A stretch of 20,800 bases of DNA from Spirochaeta sp. Its GTDB lineage: Bacteria > Spirochaetota > Spirochaetia > DSM-2461. The DNA lies in NCBI GenBank assembly GCA_030592625.1, contig JAUVIY010000009.1, positions 1-20,800 of the forward strand, in the 5' to 3' direction. Shown in pieces: positions 7,208 to 13,842 of the stretch; the stretch's first letter is position 1, and every line of letters begins with the position of its first letter. Position numbers and translations under genes: made by a program. The notes beneath the pieces were generated by a model. It searched no databases. It was not told the DNA's origin and saw nothing but the letters and a program-made list of their open reading frames with translations.

Positions 7208-8566
7208 TTAGCGACTGGAAAAATGGATCACATCACCCATTGTTGCTGAAATGGCAATGATCAACACGATTATAGTACCGACAAACTGGTATCTGTAAAC
7301 AGACTTGGGATTAATTGGCTTGCGTCCGATGATTTCAATTATAAAAAGAAGTATCTGTCCCCCGTCCAGAATGGGGATAGGGAGCAGATTCAGGAATGCC
7401 AGTGAAACGGAAATCAGTGACATCAGCTCGAAAGACCATAATAATCCGGGTCCGATACCACTGCGGAATCCTTCGGCAACAACGGCGCCTGTATCCGAAA
7501 TAAGCCTGATAGGTCCGGAAACGGCATTCTGCAGTTCAATCCCGAGGAACAGCATCCGAAGTCCCCTCAGGGTTGAGCTGAGTGTTCCGATGGTTTCCCT
7601 GAATCCTTTGACAAGTGCCTGGAAGCCGTTCAGGCGTACCGAACGACCTGAAATCACCTGAAATGAGATGTTTGTACCGATATTCCGGGCTATAAAGGGT
7701 TTCAATTCCAATCTTCTGCCGCTTCTCTCGACACTCAAGGTGACGGTATCACCAGCAGCCTCTTCAAGAATGGTAAAGAATGCCACCGTATGGGCAACAT
7801 CCTTTCCATCGATCGAAATTATTCTGTCACCGCTTAGTAATCCTGTAGATTCAACAGAACTGTCGGGTACGACTTCTGCAATTAAAGGGTCCACCCAATT
7901 CAGTACTCCGATAATGGCGACACCGGATGCCCTGTCAAGTTCCGGAGTGATACTCAAGGGGATCTCACGACCGCTTCTGCGGACGATCAATTCAATCTCT
8001 TCTCCTGGTCGAAAAACCAGGAGACGGCGCAGCTCGTGAAAGCGGTCAACAAAATGTCCATCCACTGAAATGATATAATCACCGGTTTCAAGGCCTGCAG
8101 CGTCTGAAGGCCATGAGTTCCTTTCTTCAGACCATTCAGAGACCAGTATGATCCGTGGATCGGTATAATGTTCCTGAAAGCCAATCCAGGAAATCATGGT
8201 GAACACGATTATGGCAAAAATAAGATTTGCCAGAGGACCGGATATGCTGACAATAATACGTTTCAGAGGCGATGATCCGTAGAATTCACCTTCTTCTCCC
8301 GGTATATGATCGAGCTTCTCTTCCAGTGCCCGGCGAAACGATTGCTCACCGTAGAATCGGCAGTAACCACCCAGAGGAACAAGGGATACGCGGTAATCTG
8401 TCTCTCCCCTCTTGAATCCAAAGAGACGGCGGCCGAATCCAACGGAAAATGTTTCCACCCTGATACCGGTAAGCCTGGCGGCAAAATAATGACCGCCTTC
8501 ATGAACAAGAACGACGATCGAGAGGCCGATTATGCCAAGAATAATTTCCAGTATTCCGGTCAGCAT
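7208..8566 (-). CDS. rseP: RseP-type site-2 (M50) zinc metalloprotease
   Basis: RseP-family proteases cut membrane-embedded substrates such as anti-sigma factors and remnant signal peptides, in the inner membrane. The 452-residue protein has the zinc motif HEGGH at residues 22-26 in the first membrane helix and GGY(C)RFYGE after it. Two PDZ domains follow (about 130-205 and 215-290; GDYIISVDGHFVD and GDRIISIDGKDV are their carboxylate-loop regions). The third zinc ligand region NLLPIPILDGGQ comes near residue 395, and a last membrane helix closes the protein. The ATG overlaps the cdsA stop by one base (TGATG), so translation is probably coupled. In many bacteria dxr lies between cdsA and this gene; here nothing separates them. 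Confidence 0.95.
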   Translation of the reverse strand: MLTGILEIILGIIGLSIVVLVHEGGHYFAARLTGIRVETFSVGFGRRLFGFKRGETDYRVSLVPLGGYCRFYGEQSFRRALEEKLDHIPGEEGEFYGSSPLKRIIVSISGPLANLIFAIIVFTMISWIGFQEHYTDPRIILVSEWSEERNSWPSDAAGLETGDYIISVDGHFVDRFHELRRLLVFRPGEEIELIVRRSGREIPLSITPELDRASGVAIIGVLNWVDPLIAEVVPDSSVESTGLLSGDRIISIDGKDVAHTVAFFTILEEAAGDTVTLSVERSGRRLELKPFIARNIGTNISFQVISGRSVRLNGFQALVKGFRETIGTLSSTLRGLRMLFLGIELQNAVSGPIRLISDTGAVVAEGFRSGIGPGLLWSFELMSLISVSLAFLNLLPIPILDGGQILLFIIEIIGRKPINPKSVYRYQFVGTIIVLIIAISATMGDVIHFSSR

Positions 8567-9402
8567 CAGGAAACCGCCGATTGTATAAAAAGGATAAATA
8601 CAGGTGCCGTAAGAAGTACTGAATCGATGGAATCCAGCATACCGCCACGTCCTGGGATAATATGACCCGAATCCTTGACGCCGACGGCCCTTTTTAGTGC
8701 CGATTCCACCAGATCACCCATAGTTGTTGTGAATGCGGCGACTATCCCGAAAATTATAAGCTGCCAAAGTGGATGGGGAAGAACCTCGGGGAAAAAATAT
8801 GATGAAAGGATAATAACGGCTACTGATGTGAGCATTCCGCCCAGGAATCCTTCCAGACTCTTATTGGGACTGACACCGAATATTCCCCGGTGTCTACCGA
8901 AAAGCATACCAAAAAACCATGCGAGAGAATCATTGAGGAATACGGTCAGCATGAATATAAGTATCACGAAATGAGCATTCTCGAACCATGTAAGCCGGGC
9001 GACCCACCAGAGGAACCATCCGGGATACATCACCATCAGGAGCCTGGTTCCCATCCTGGTAACGCCACCGGTTATTTCAGCTTCCTGTACGAATACGGCA
9101 TCGGTAAGAGCCCAAATGACACCGGCGACAAGTGCAATAGTCGAAGCCTCGGCTGGTATCCAGCCCGTATTGATACCCCAGGCAAGCATAGGAGAGATGC
9201 CTGGTATCAAAGCGGCCCAGCGGGGAATGGGTTTTGCAACACCCGACAGCATGGATCTCAATTCGAAACCGCAAATAAATCCGACGATTGTCACCAGGAT
9301 GATGACACCGAGATGACCGTATTGGGGGAGAAACAGTATCAGAACTGTAAGCAGGGGAATGGCAAGGAAGAATAGAATCAGCCGTTTGATGATATTCCTC
9401 AT
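8566..9402 (-). CDS. cdsA: Phosphatidate cytidylyltransferase (CDP-diacylglycerol synthase)
   Basis: CdsA makes CDP-diacylglycerol from phosphatidic acid and CTP, the branch point of phospholipid synthesis, in the inner membrane. The 278-residue protein is polytopic, with roughly seven or eight hydrophobic segments. It has the C-terminal family signature in the block GDLVESALKRAVGVKDSG followed by HIIPGRGGMLDSIDSVLL. Two signature positions differ from the usual pattern SxxKRxxxxKDxxxxxPGHGGxxDRxD: Arg replaces His before GG, and Ser replaces Arg after Asp. The ATG overlaps the uppS stop by four bases (ATGA), and the TGA overlaps the rseP ATG. The order uppS-cdsA-rseP is a standard bacterial envelope operon. 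Confidence 0.95.
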   Translation of the reverse strand: MRNIIKRLILFFLAIPLLTVLILFLPQYGHLGVIILVTIVGFICGFELRSMLSGVAKPIPRWAALIPGISPMLAWGINTGWIPAEASTIALVAGVIWALTDAVFVQEAEITGGVTRMGTRLLMVMYPGWFLWWVARLTWFENAHFVILIFMLTVFLNDSLAWFFGMLFGRHRGIFGVSPNKSLEGFLGGMLTSVAVIILSSYFFPEVLPHPLWQLIIFGIVAAFTTTMGDLVESALKRAVGVKDSGHIIPGRGGMLDSIDSVLLTAPVFILFIQSAVS

Positions 9403-10103
9403 GTCACTCCGCCAAAACGCCTTTGACGTTTCTTGTAATGAGCTAAGGCCTCATCAAGGTGTTTTGATGTCCAGTCAGGCCAGAAGACATCGGAAAAAAA
9501 CAATTCCGCATAAGCAGCCTGCCAGATCAGGAAGTTGCTCAATCGAAGTTCTCCACCTGTCCTGATGAGAAGGTCAAGTTCAGAAATATCGGGATGATCA
9601 AGGTTGGAGCTGATGGCTTCTTCATTCATATCATCCGGACTGCCGCCCTTAACCAGGTAACGCTTCACGGCTCTGACAATCTCATCACGTCCACCATAAT
9701 TTATGAGCAGATTCACTCTCATGCCGGTGAAAGATTTCGTATCGTCTTCCACCAGAAGTATTTCTTCACGGACCTTTGGCGGAAGCTTTGTCAGATCCCC
9801 GGAATGAGAGACGCGCAGACCCCTTTCCTTATAAAAATCATACTGTTTGCGAAGATGTGTCTTTATGAGTCCCATCAGGAAATTGACCTCATCTTCCGCT
9901 CTTCGCCAGTTTTCGGTGGAAAAAGCGTACAAAGAGAGGCATGAAACTCCTGAGTCGGAGGCGTGGGCCACAATTCGCTTGGCTGTTTCAAGGCCTTCTT
10001 TGTGACCGCTTGATCGGGGAAGACCGCGTTTCCTGGCCCATCGACCGTTACCATCCATGATGATACCGACATGAGCCGGGATGATTCGATTATCGGGGGT
10101 CAT
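9399..10103 (-). CDS. uppS: Undecaprenyl diphosphate synthase (cis-prenyltransferase)
   Basis: UppS condenses eight isopentenyl diphosphates onto farnesyl diphosphate with cis geometry to give the C55 lipid carrier for peptidoglycan and other envelope glycans. The 234-residue protein has all conserved regions. HVGIIMDGNGRWARKRG comes at residues 11-27, with D17 equivalent to the catalytic Asp, then SGHKEG, LSLYAFSTENWRR, and INYGGRDEI. The C-terminal RTGGELRLSNFLIWQ.AYAELFF....WPD motif closes the active site. Its ATG shares one base with the frr stop (TGATG), and its own stop overlaps cdsA by four bases. Confidence 0.97.
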   Translation of the reverse strand: MTPDNRIIPAHVGIIMDGNGRWARKRGLPRSSGHKEGLETAKRIVAHASDSGVSCLSLYAFSTENWRRAEDEVNFLMGLIKTHLRKQYDFYKERGLRVSHSGDLTKLPPKVREEILLVEDDTKSFTGMRVNLLINYGGRDEIVRAVKRYLVKGGSPDDMNEEAISSNLDHPDISELDLLIRTGGELRLSNFLIWQAAYAELFFSDVFWPDWTSKHLDEALAHYKKRQRRFGGVT

Positions 10104-10645
10104 CAGACCTCCATAATCTCCTTTTCTTTTGCTTTGAACACTTCACTGATTTTTTCGATATATTTATCTGTGAGTTTCTGAACCTCATCGGTTCCCTTTT
10201 TCTGCTCATCTTCGGTGAAATCGCCGTTTTTAATCTGATCGTTGGTATCCCGTCGGATGTTCCGTACAGCCACACGGGCGTTTTCCGATAGACTCTTGGC
10301 CTGTTTCACCAATTCCTTCCTCCGCTCCTCGTTAAGCGGGGGAATGCTGATACGGATTAACTTGCCGTCATTGCCGGGATTGAGTCCGAGCTCAGATGAC
10401 AGGATGGCTTTTTCGATGTCGCCGATGGAATTCCTGTCAAATGGTTGGATTACGATGAGCCTGGCTTCAGGAATAGAAATGTTGGCCAGCTGGTTCAACG
10501 GGGTGGGCGTGCCGTAGTATTCAATACGTAGCTTATCAAAAATTGACGCAGAGGCCCGCCCGGTACGCAAGAGGTTGAGATCATCCTCCAACGCCCCAAT
10601 GCTCTTCTTCATCCGTTCTTCGGCTTTGGTTCTAACCACTTGCAT
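10103..10645 (-). CDS. frr: Ribosome recycling factor
   Basis: RRF, with EF-G, splits post-termination ribosomes. The 180-residue product starting MQVVRTKAEERMKKS has the family length and motifs: the LRTGRASASIFD segment, VEYYGTPTPLNQLANISIPEAR-like strand region, IQPFD, AILSSELGLNPGNDG, IRISIPPLNEERRKELVK, and the long C-terminal helices. I chose the ATG at 10643-10645 because GAGGAG lies five to seven bases upstream; a nine-residue longer reading frame starting at 10672 has no support. It has its own extended -10 promoter (10702-10710), so it can be expressed apart from rpsB-tsf. No pyrH lies between tsf and frr. Confidence 0.97.
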   Translation of the reverse strand: MQVVRTKAEERMKKSIGALEDDLNLLRTGRASASIFDKLRIEYYGTPTPLNQLANISIPEARLIVIQPFDRNSIGDIEKAILSSELGLNPGNDGKLIRISIPPLNEERRKELVKQAKSLSENARVAVRNIRRDTNDQIKNGDFTEDEQKKGTDEVQKLTDKYIEKISEVFKAKEKEIMEV

Positions 10646-10669
10646 TACGTACTCCTCTTTTTTGAAAAA

Positions 10670-10698
10670 CAAAGGGACGACGGGTGTCTGTCCCTTTG
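10670..10698 (-). terminator. Terminator-like hairpin in the frr leader
   Basis: On the minus strand CAAAGGGAC (9 bases) pairs perfectly with GTCCCTTTG, with three more inner base pairs and an ACCC loop, and is followed directly by TTTTTC. That is the shape of an intrinsic terminator. It sits between the frr promoter and the frr ribosome binding site. It may stop read-through from tsf, attenuate frr, or form a protective 5' hairpin at the very start of the frr transcript. The sequence does not decide among these. Confidence 0.55.
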
Positions 10699-10701
10699 AG
10701 T

Positions 10702-10710
10702 ATTATATCA
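10702..10710 (-). promoter_or_regulatory. Extended -10 promoter for frr
   Basis: The minus strand reads TGATATAAT: a perfect TATAAT at 10707-10702 preceded by the TGn extension. No matching -35 hexamer is present at 16-18 bases, which is usual for extended -10 promoters. Transcription would begin about 10690-10697, just at the base of the leader hairpin, some 50 bases before the frr ATG. It lies immediately beside the left inverted repeat of the 10711-11099 block. Confidence 0.5.
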
Positions 10711-10724
10711 GAGACTTTTTCAAA

Positions 10725-10878
10725 ATGATTCCCAAACGAGTAAGAGGAGTGAAAGACATTTCATTCCCGAACGAGAGCAGGGAAGACAGGTTCATACCCC
10801 GCGGCTTGCCGCGGACGGGAGTCGCCAAGGGCGACACCGGGTCCAGGGTTCTGCCCTGGGGTATGATACCTGTCATTG
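10725..10878 (+). repeat. Palindromic intergenic repeat, copy 2
   Basis: Second copy of the element at 396-597, same orientation. It shares the ATGATTCCCAAACGA start, the AGAGGAGTGAA segment, the GCAGGGAA.ACA.GGTT segment and the four-palindrome 3' half: 10799-10814, 10821-10835, 10843-10859 and 10860-10870. Between copies the second palindrome differs mainly in its loop (GCT versus AAG). A C-to-T change at 10849 turns a C-G pair into a T-G wobble, so differences tend to preserve the folds. It lacks the ~45-base insertion seen in copy 1. Confidence 0.8.
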
Positions 10879-11048
10879 GCTCGCAATTGTCTGCTAACGC
10901 AGACAACCGCTGTTTGGATTTATTGCCGGAGACAAGGCTGGTTAAAGCACAGTATAGCTGAGCTACATGAGTATTTAACCAACGCCTGACGCATTTTATT
11001 GCTTTGCATGAAACTGCTGGATGTATCCGAAACAAAGGCATACAGCGG

Positions 11049-11071
11049 GTTCTCGGGTGAAGCCCGAGAAC
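11049..11071 (-). terminator. Hairpin 30 bases downstream of tsf
   Basis: GTTCTCGGG pairs perfectly with CCCGAGAAC across a five-base loop. It is placed where a terminator of rpsB-tsf would be expected, but it is followed on the minus strand by a mixed sequence (ACCCGCTGTATGCC) and not by a T run. It may instead be part of the inverted-repeat block in which it lies. Confidence 0.35.
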
Positions 11072-11100
11072 TTGCAAGGTCGCATTTTCTAAAAGTCTCA

Positions 11101-11946
11101 CTAGTCTTCCTGTCCGACTGCGATATATGCATAGTCGGTCAGTTCAATCGTTCCGCCGACATTTTTAGCGGTTTCCGCCAAAACCAGCTTCACAGCTTTT
11201 TTGTCTTCCTTGACGAAGCCCTGTTCGACAAAGCATATATGAGACAGGTGCTTGTTCAGCTTGCCCTGAACGATCCCCTTGATCACCTTTTCCGGTTTCT
11301 CTCCCAGGTTGTTGGCCTGGGTCGTGAATATTTCCTCCTGATCCTTCAGGTAGGAAGGATCAACAGCATCCCTGTCCAGATATGTCTGGTTGAACGCCAC
11401 CGCATGAAGAGCCAGATCGAAAGCCAGCGCTTTAACCTCATCCTTACCGGCAGTGGCTGAGGAATCACAGCTGAGTTTAATCAGTACGCAGTACTGTCCG
11501 CCATTGTGAGCGTAATTTACGACCACTTCATTATCGGCGATATTCCAGTATACCACTTTACCCAGGAGCATATTCTCCTTGAGAACAGCTATGGCTTCTT
11601 TAACCATAGTTTCGAGCTCGTCGGTCTTTTCGGCGGAGCCGGCAAAGATGACAGCCTTGACAATCTTCTCACCAGCGGCCCGAAAAACGTCGTTTTTAGC
11701 GACAAAGTCGGTTTCACAGGTCAGTTCGGCCATGGCGGCTTTACCATCTGTGATCTGGGTGAAGACGGATCCGTTATTAGTGGCCCGCCCGACTCGCTTG
11801 TCGGCACTTGCCAGACCCTGTTCTTTCAGGATTTTTTCGGCTGCAGCAAAATCACTATTGGCTTTTACCAGAGCGTTCTTGCAGTCGAGCATACCTGCTC
11901 CGGTCTTGTCCCGGAGCTTCTTAACTTCTTGGGGAGTAACTGCCAT
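11101..11946 (-). CDS. tsf: Elongation factor Ts
   Basis: EF-Ts exchanges GDP for GTP on EF-Tu. The 281-residue product begins MAVTPQEVKKLRDKTGAGMLDCKNAL, the standard UBA-like N-terminal domain, and contains the CETDFVAKND signature that inserts into EF-Tu. The EF-Ts dimerisation domain follows, with ALHAVAFNQTYLDRDAVDPS and later FVKEDKKAVKLVL. Start chosen at 11944-11946 because GAGGAG precedes it; a longer frame continues upstream but only reads through the out-of-frame end of rpsB. It begins one base after the rpsB stop, so translation is very likely coupled. It is followed by the inverted-repeat block and not by pyrH. Confidence 0.97.
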   Translation of the reverse strand: MAVTPQEVKKLRDKTGAGMLDCKNALVKANSDFAAAEKILKEQGLASADKRVGRATNNGSVFTQITDGKAAMAELTCETDFVAKNDVFRAAGEKIVKAVIFAGSAEKTDELETMVKEAIAVLKENMLLGKVVYWNIADNEVVVNYAHNGGQYCVLIKLSCDSSATAGKDEVKALAFDLALHAVAFNQTYLDRDAVDPSYLKDQEEIFTTQANNLGEKPEKVIKGIVQGKLNKHLSHICFVEQGFVKEDKKAVKLVLAETAKNVGGTIELTDYAYIAVGQED

Positions 11947-11947
11947 G

Positions 11948-12865
11948 TTATTTCTCCTCTTCTTCTTTTTTGCTTGTCTTTTTCTTGGCAGGAGTCTTTT
12001 TGGCAGGTGCTTTCTTAGCGGAGGCCTTGGGAGCCTTCTCTTCAGCTTTCCCCTTGGACTCTTTGGGAGCCTCAGCAACAGGCTCTTCGACAGGAGCCTC
12101 AGCAACAGGCTCTTCGACAGGAGCCTCATCCAGGGCATCTTCCTCATTCTCATCCTGGAGAGTCTCGATAACTTTGAGACCCTGCTCATTATCGGCTTCG
12201 ATGACGGCGTTGGCGATCACCTGAGTGAACAGGTTGATGGCTCTGATGGCATCATCATTGCCGGGAATGGGATAGTCGATGCCATCGGGATTACAGTTGG
12301 TATCCACGACAGCGATGATGGGGATGCCCATCCTCTGGGCTTCGGCCACGGCGATGGCTTCCTTATGTGTATCGATGACGAACATAACGCCGGGAAGGTC
12401 GTTCATGTTCTTGATACCGCCGAGGTTCTTCTCGAGCCGGCCTTGTTCTTTGAGAAGACGTGCAACCTCTTTTTTGGTGAGCTGCTCAAAAGTACCGTCA
12501 ATCTCCATTTTCTCAATTTTCTTGAGACGAAGGAGAGATCTCCTGATGGTGGAAAAATTGGTGAGCATTCCACCGAGCCAGCGATTGTTTACGAAGTACA
12601 TGTCGCAGCGTTCAGCTTCGCGTTTCACCGATGCCTGGGCCTGTTTTTTCGTTCCGACGAAAAGAACGGTTTTTCCGGCCAGGACATTCTGACGGACTAC
12701 GTCGTAGGCATCTTTGATGGCCACGATAGTCTTCTGAAGATCGATAATGTGGATCCCGTTCCGCTGAGCGAAGATATATTTCTTCATACGGGGATCCCAG
12801 CGCCGGGTCTGATGACCGAAATGGACACCGGACTCCAGCAGGTTTTTCATGGTAACAACGGCCAT
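11948..12865 (-). CDS. rpsB: 30S ribosomal protein uS2 with repetitive C-terminal tail
   Basis: uS2 joins the small subunit late, at the head-body junction. The 305-residue product has the conserved core: [101 protein letters not shown]. After about residue 235 a long tail follows that most uS2 proteins lack. It first contains a near-tandem EAPVEEPVA repeat (27-bp DNA unit), then an Ala/Lys/Pro stretch resembling histone H1-like tails and ending EEEEK. The ATG at 12863-12865 is preceded by AGGAGG; the longer reading frame upstream is not needed. Confidence 0.97.
   Translation of the reverse strand: MAVVTMKNLLESGVHFGHQTRRWDPRMKKYIFAQRNGIHIIDLQKTIVAIKDAYDVVRQNVLAGKTVLFVGTKKQAQASVKREAERCDMYFVNNRWLGGMLTNFSTIRRSLLRLKKIEKMEIDGTFEQLTKKEVARLLKEQGRLEKNLGGIKNMNDLPGVMFVIDTHKEAIAVAEAQRMGIPIIAVVDTNCNPDGIDYPIPGNDDAIRAINLFTQVIANAVIEADNEQGLKVIETLQDENEEDALDEAPVEEPVAEAPVEEPVAEAPKESKGKAEEKAPKASAKKAPAKKTPAKKKTSKKEEEEK
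12066..12119 (-). repeat. 27-bp in-frame tandem repeat in rpsB
   Basis: Two identical 27-base units (12066-12092 and 12093-12119) are followed by the first ~9 bases of a third. Read on the minus strand each encodes the nine-residue period of EAPVEEPVA in the acidic section of the uS2 tail. Identity between units suggests recent duplication. Confidence 0.9.
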
Positions 12866-12933
12866 GAAACCTCCTCTATTTGTCCGCATTCCTCACCCGT
12901 ATCGGCAGGAAACGCGGCCCTTCCCTTGATTCT

Positions 12934-12953
12934 CGGTATCTCATTGGATACCG
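12934..12953 (-). promoter_or_regulatory. Hairpin in the maf-rpsB gap / rpsB leader
   Basis: CGGTATC and GATACCG form a perfect 7-bp stem with a 6-base loop, 69 bases before the rpsB ATG. A second small palindrome (GGCGT-GTT-ACGCC) lies just upstream, near 12970. There is no T run. Candidate roles are the end of the maf transcript or part of an autoregulatory rpsB leader; I could not pick a convincing sigma-70 promoter in this 126-base gap. Confidence 0.3.
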
Positions 12954-12991
12954 GAAAATTACGACCATGGCGTAACACGCCTGACCGGAGT

Positions 12992-13597
12992 CTATCCAAA
13001 GGGATATGACATCGCGGTTAAAATGCCATAAAGGGGGCTTAATGGCAAGCCCACAACGGTAGACCAGAGTCCATCGATCTTCTCTACAAGAGAAGCACCA
13101 CGACCCTGAATTCTGTATGCTCCTGCTACATCTTTCCATTCACCGGTGCGGATGTAGGATGAAACATCAGCATCGGAGAGATTTTTGAATGTGACTTTTG
13201 TGGTGTGGACCAAGTTCTGTGTTTCTTCCACTGATGGCTGTCGGGGGGAATAAACGGCAATACCAGTATGGACATCATGGCTGATCCCCGAAAGTGAATG
13301 GAGCATCGCAGCAGCTTCAAGGGCATTCCGGGGTTTGCCGAGAAGTCCGGAAGGCCCCTCGACAAGGGTATCAGCCGCCAGACCCCATGCTTCGGAATGG
13401 GCAGGAACGGCTTTCATGCCGGCTTCAAGCTTTCTCATGGCGATGATAACCACAACTTCATGCGAAGGCCGTCCTTCCGGGATATTTTCATCGACATCTA
13501 TCGGAAATAATTTATATTGGATTCCAAGCTGGTTCAGCAGATCACTGCGTCTTGGAGAGGTGGAATACAAATAAAAGAGCGGGTGGGATTTTACCAT
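12992..13597 (-). CDS. maf: Maf-family nucleoside triphosphate pyrophosphatase
   Basis: Maf proteins hydrolyse non-canonical or modified nucleoside triphosphates to monophosphates, a housecleaning role. The 201-residue product carries the family pattern: STSPRR at the phosphate-binding N-terminus, the AADTLV strand with the catalytic-region Asp (commonly GADTVV), LGKPRNALEA.MLHSLSG, the TTKVTF strand, and DVAGAYRIQGRGASLVEKIDG.W..VVGLPL near the end. I prefer the ATG at 13595-13597 since it gives the family-typical distance to SPRR; a GTG seven codons upstream is possible. Neither start has a ribosome binding site. The sequence just upstream is a remnant of the palindromic repeat, which may have displaced the original signal. 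It lies 126 bases upstream of rpsB. Confidence 0.93.
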   Translation of the reverse strand: MVKSHPLFYLYSTSPRRSDLLNQLGIQYKLFPIDVDENIPEGRPSHEVVVIIAMRKLEAGMKAVPAHSEAWGLAADTLVEGPSGLLGKPRNALEAAAMLHSLSGISHDVHTGIAVYSPRQPSVEETQNLVHTTKVTFKNLSDADVSSYIRTGEWKDVAGAYRIQGRGASLVEKIDGLWSTVVGLPLSPLYGILTAMSYPFG

Positions 13598-13600
13598 CAG

Positions 13601-13634
13601 AATAAAGGTATCATACACAAGGGCAAGCCGCGGT
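13601..13634 (-). repeat. Palindromic intergenic repeat, internally deleted remnant (copy 3)
   Basis: Read on the minus strand, ACCGCGGCTTGCC (13634-13622) matches the first palindrome of copy 1 exactly. GTATGATACCTTT (13616-13604) matches its last palindrome and following bases exactly. The two middle hairpins, about 50 bases, are missing. The order and orientation of the two matched pieces are the same as in the full copies, which makes a chance match unlikely. It lies directly upstream of the maf start. Confidence 0.6.
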
Positions 13635-13693
13635 TAATCAACTTGATTTTTTGAAAATAAGATATTGACTGAAGCTTGCTGAATATCGGAAGA

Positions 13694-13825
13694 GGTAATT
13701 TCAAAAATCGAGCATTTTTGAAATTACCCAGACCTTTAGATTACCTAATTTATTATATAATAATAAATTAGGTAATCGACCCCATAACGAGGTTCTTGCA
13801 AAATGGTAATTTTGTAAGAACCTCG
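13694..13825. repeat. Cluster of three long hairpins upstream of the TIGR03546/45 pair
   Basis: Three consecutive inverted repeats fill 132 of the 245 bases between maf and the next gene. They are 13694-13728 (perfect 15-bp stem, CGAGC loop), 13739-13777 (perfect 17-bp stem, TATAA loop) and 13788-13825 (17-bp stem with one G-T pair, GGTA loop). The first two share GGTAATTT/GATTACC-type outer sequence and the third has GGTAATTT at its loop. The centre of the second hairpin reads TATAAT on both strands. The cluster ends 17 bases before the next start codon, so it would be in the 5' leader if transcription starts upstream of it. It is AT-rich and unlike the flanking coding DNA and the other repeat. 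Confidence 0.8.
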
Positions 13826-13842
13826 GAAATAAGGAACATAAA

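Larger units (their letters stand above)
10711..11099. mobile_element. Candidate MITE-like block with terminal inverted repeats (tsf-frr gap)
   Basis: The tsf-frr gap holds no gene for 455 bases. A 389-bp block in it is bounded by GAGACTTTTTCAAAATG (10711-10727) and its inverted partner CATTTTCTAAAAGTCTC (11083-11099), matching at 15 of 17 positions. Inside are the palindromic repeat copy 2 (10725-10878) and further hairpins. These are 10887-10906 (TTGTCTGC-TAAC-GCAGACAA, perfect 8 bp), 10940-10980 (GGTTAAA/TTTAACC enclosing TAGCTGAGCTA) and 11049-11071 (perfect 9 bp). The right end lies one base beyond the tsf stop codon. I see no target duplication and no transposase, so mobility is inference. 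Open reading frames across it have no recognisable product. Confidence 0.45.

Noticed and set aside
8306..9375. Plus-strand open frames across cdsA and rseP
   Set aside because: They are antisense to well-supported genes and show no domain features.
10940..11000. Integron attC-like site suggested by the TTAACCAACGCCTGACGC segment
   Set aside because: There is no paired GTTRRRY-type core at the right distance, no gene cassette and no integrase; the resemblance is limited to a few bases.
10703..11101. 132-residue minus-strand frame across the tsf-frr gap
   Set aside because: It runs through the hairpins of the repeat block and resembles no uridylate kinase or other protein; it appears to be open by chance.
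11101..12189. 362-residue version of EF-Ts with an Arg/Leu-rich N-terminal extension
   Set aside because: The extra residues are the out-of-frame reading of the lysine-rich end of rpsB; the normal start has a good ribosome binding site.
11579..13009. 476-residue open frame on the plus strand across rpsB and tsf
   Set aside because: It is antisense to two certain genes, is Leu/Phe/Ser-rich as expected from the complement of Lys/Glu-rich proteins, and has no recognisable domain or ribosome binding site.
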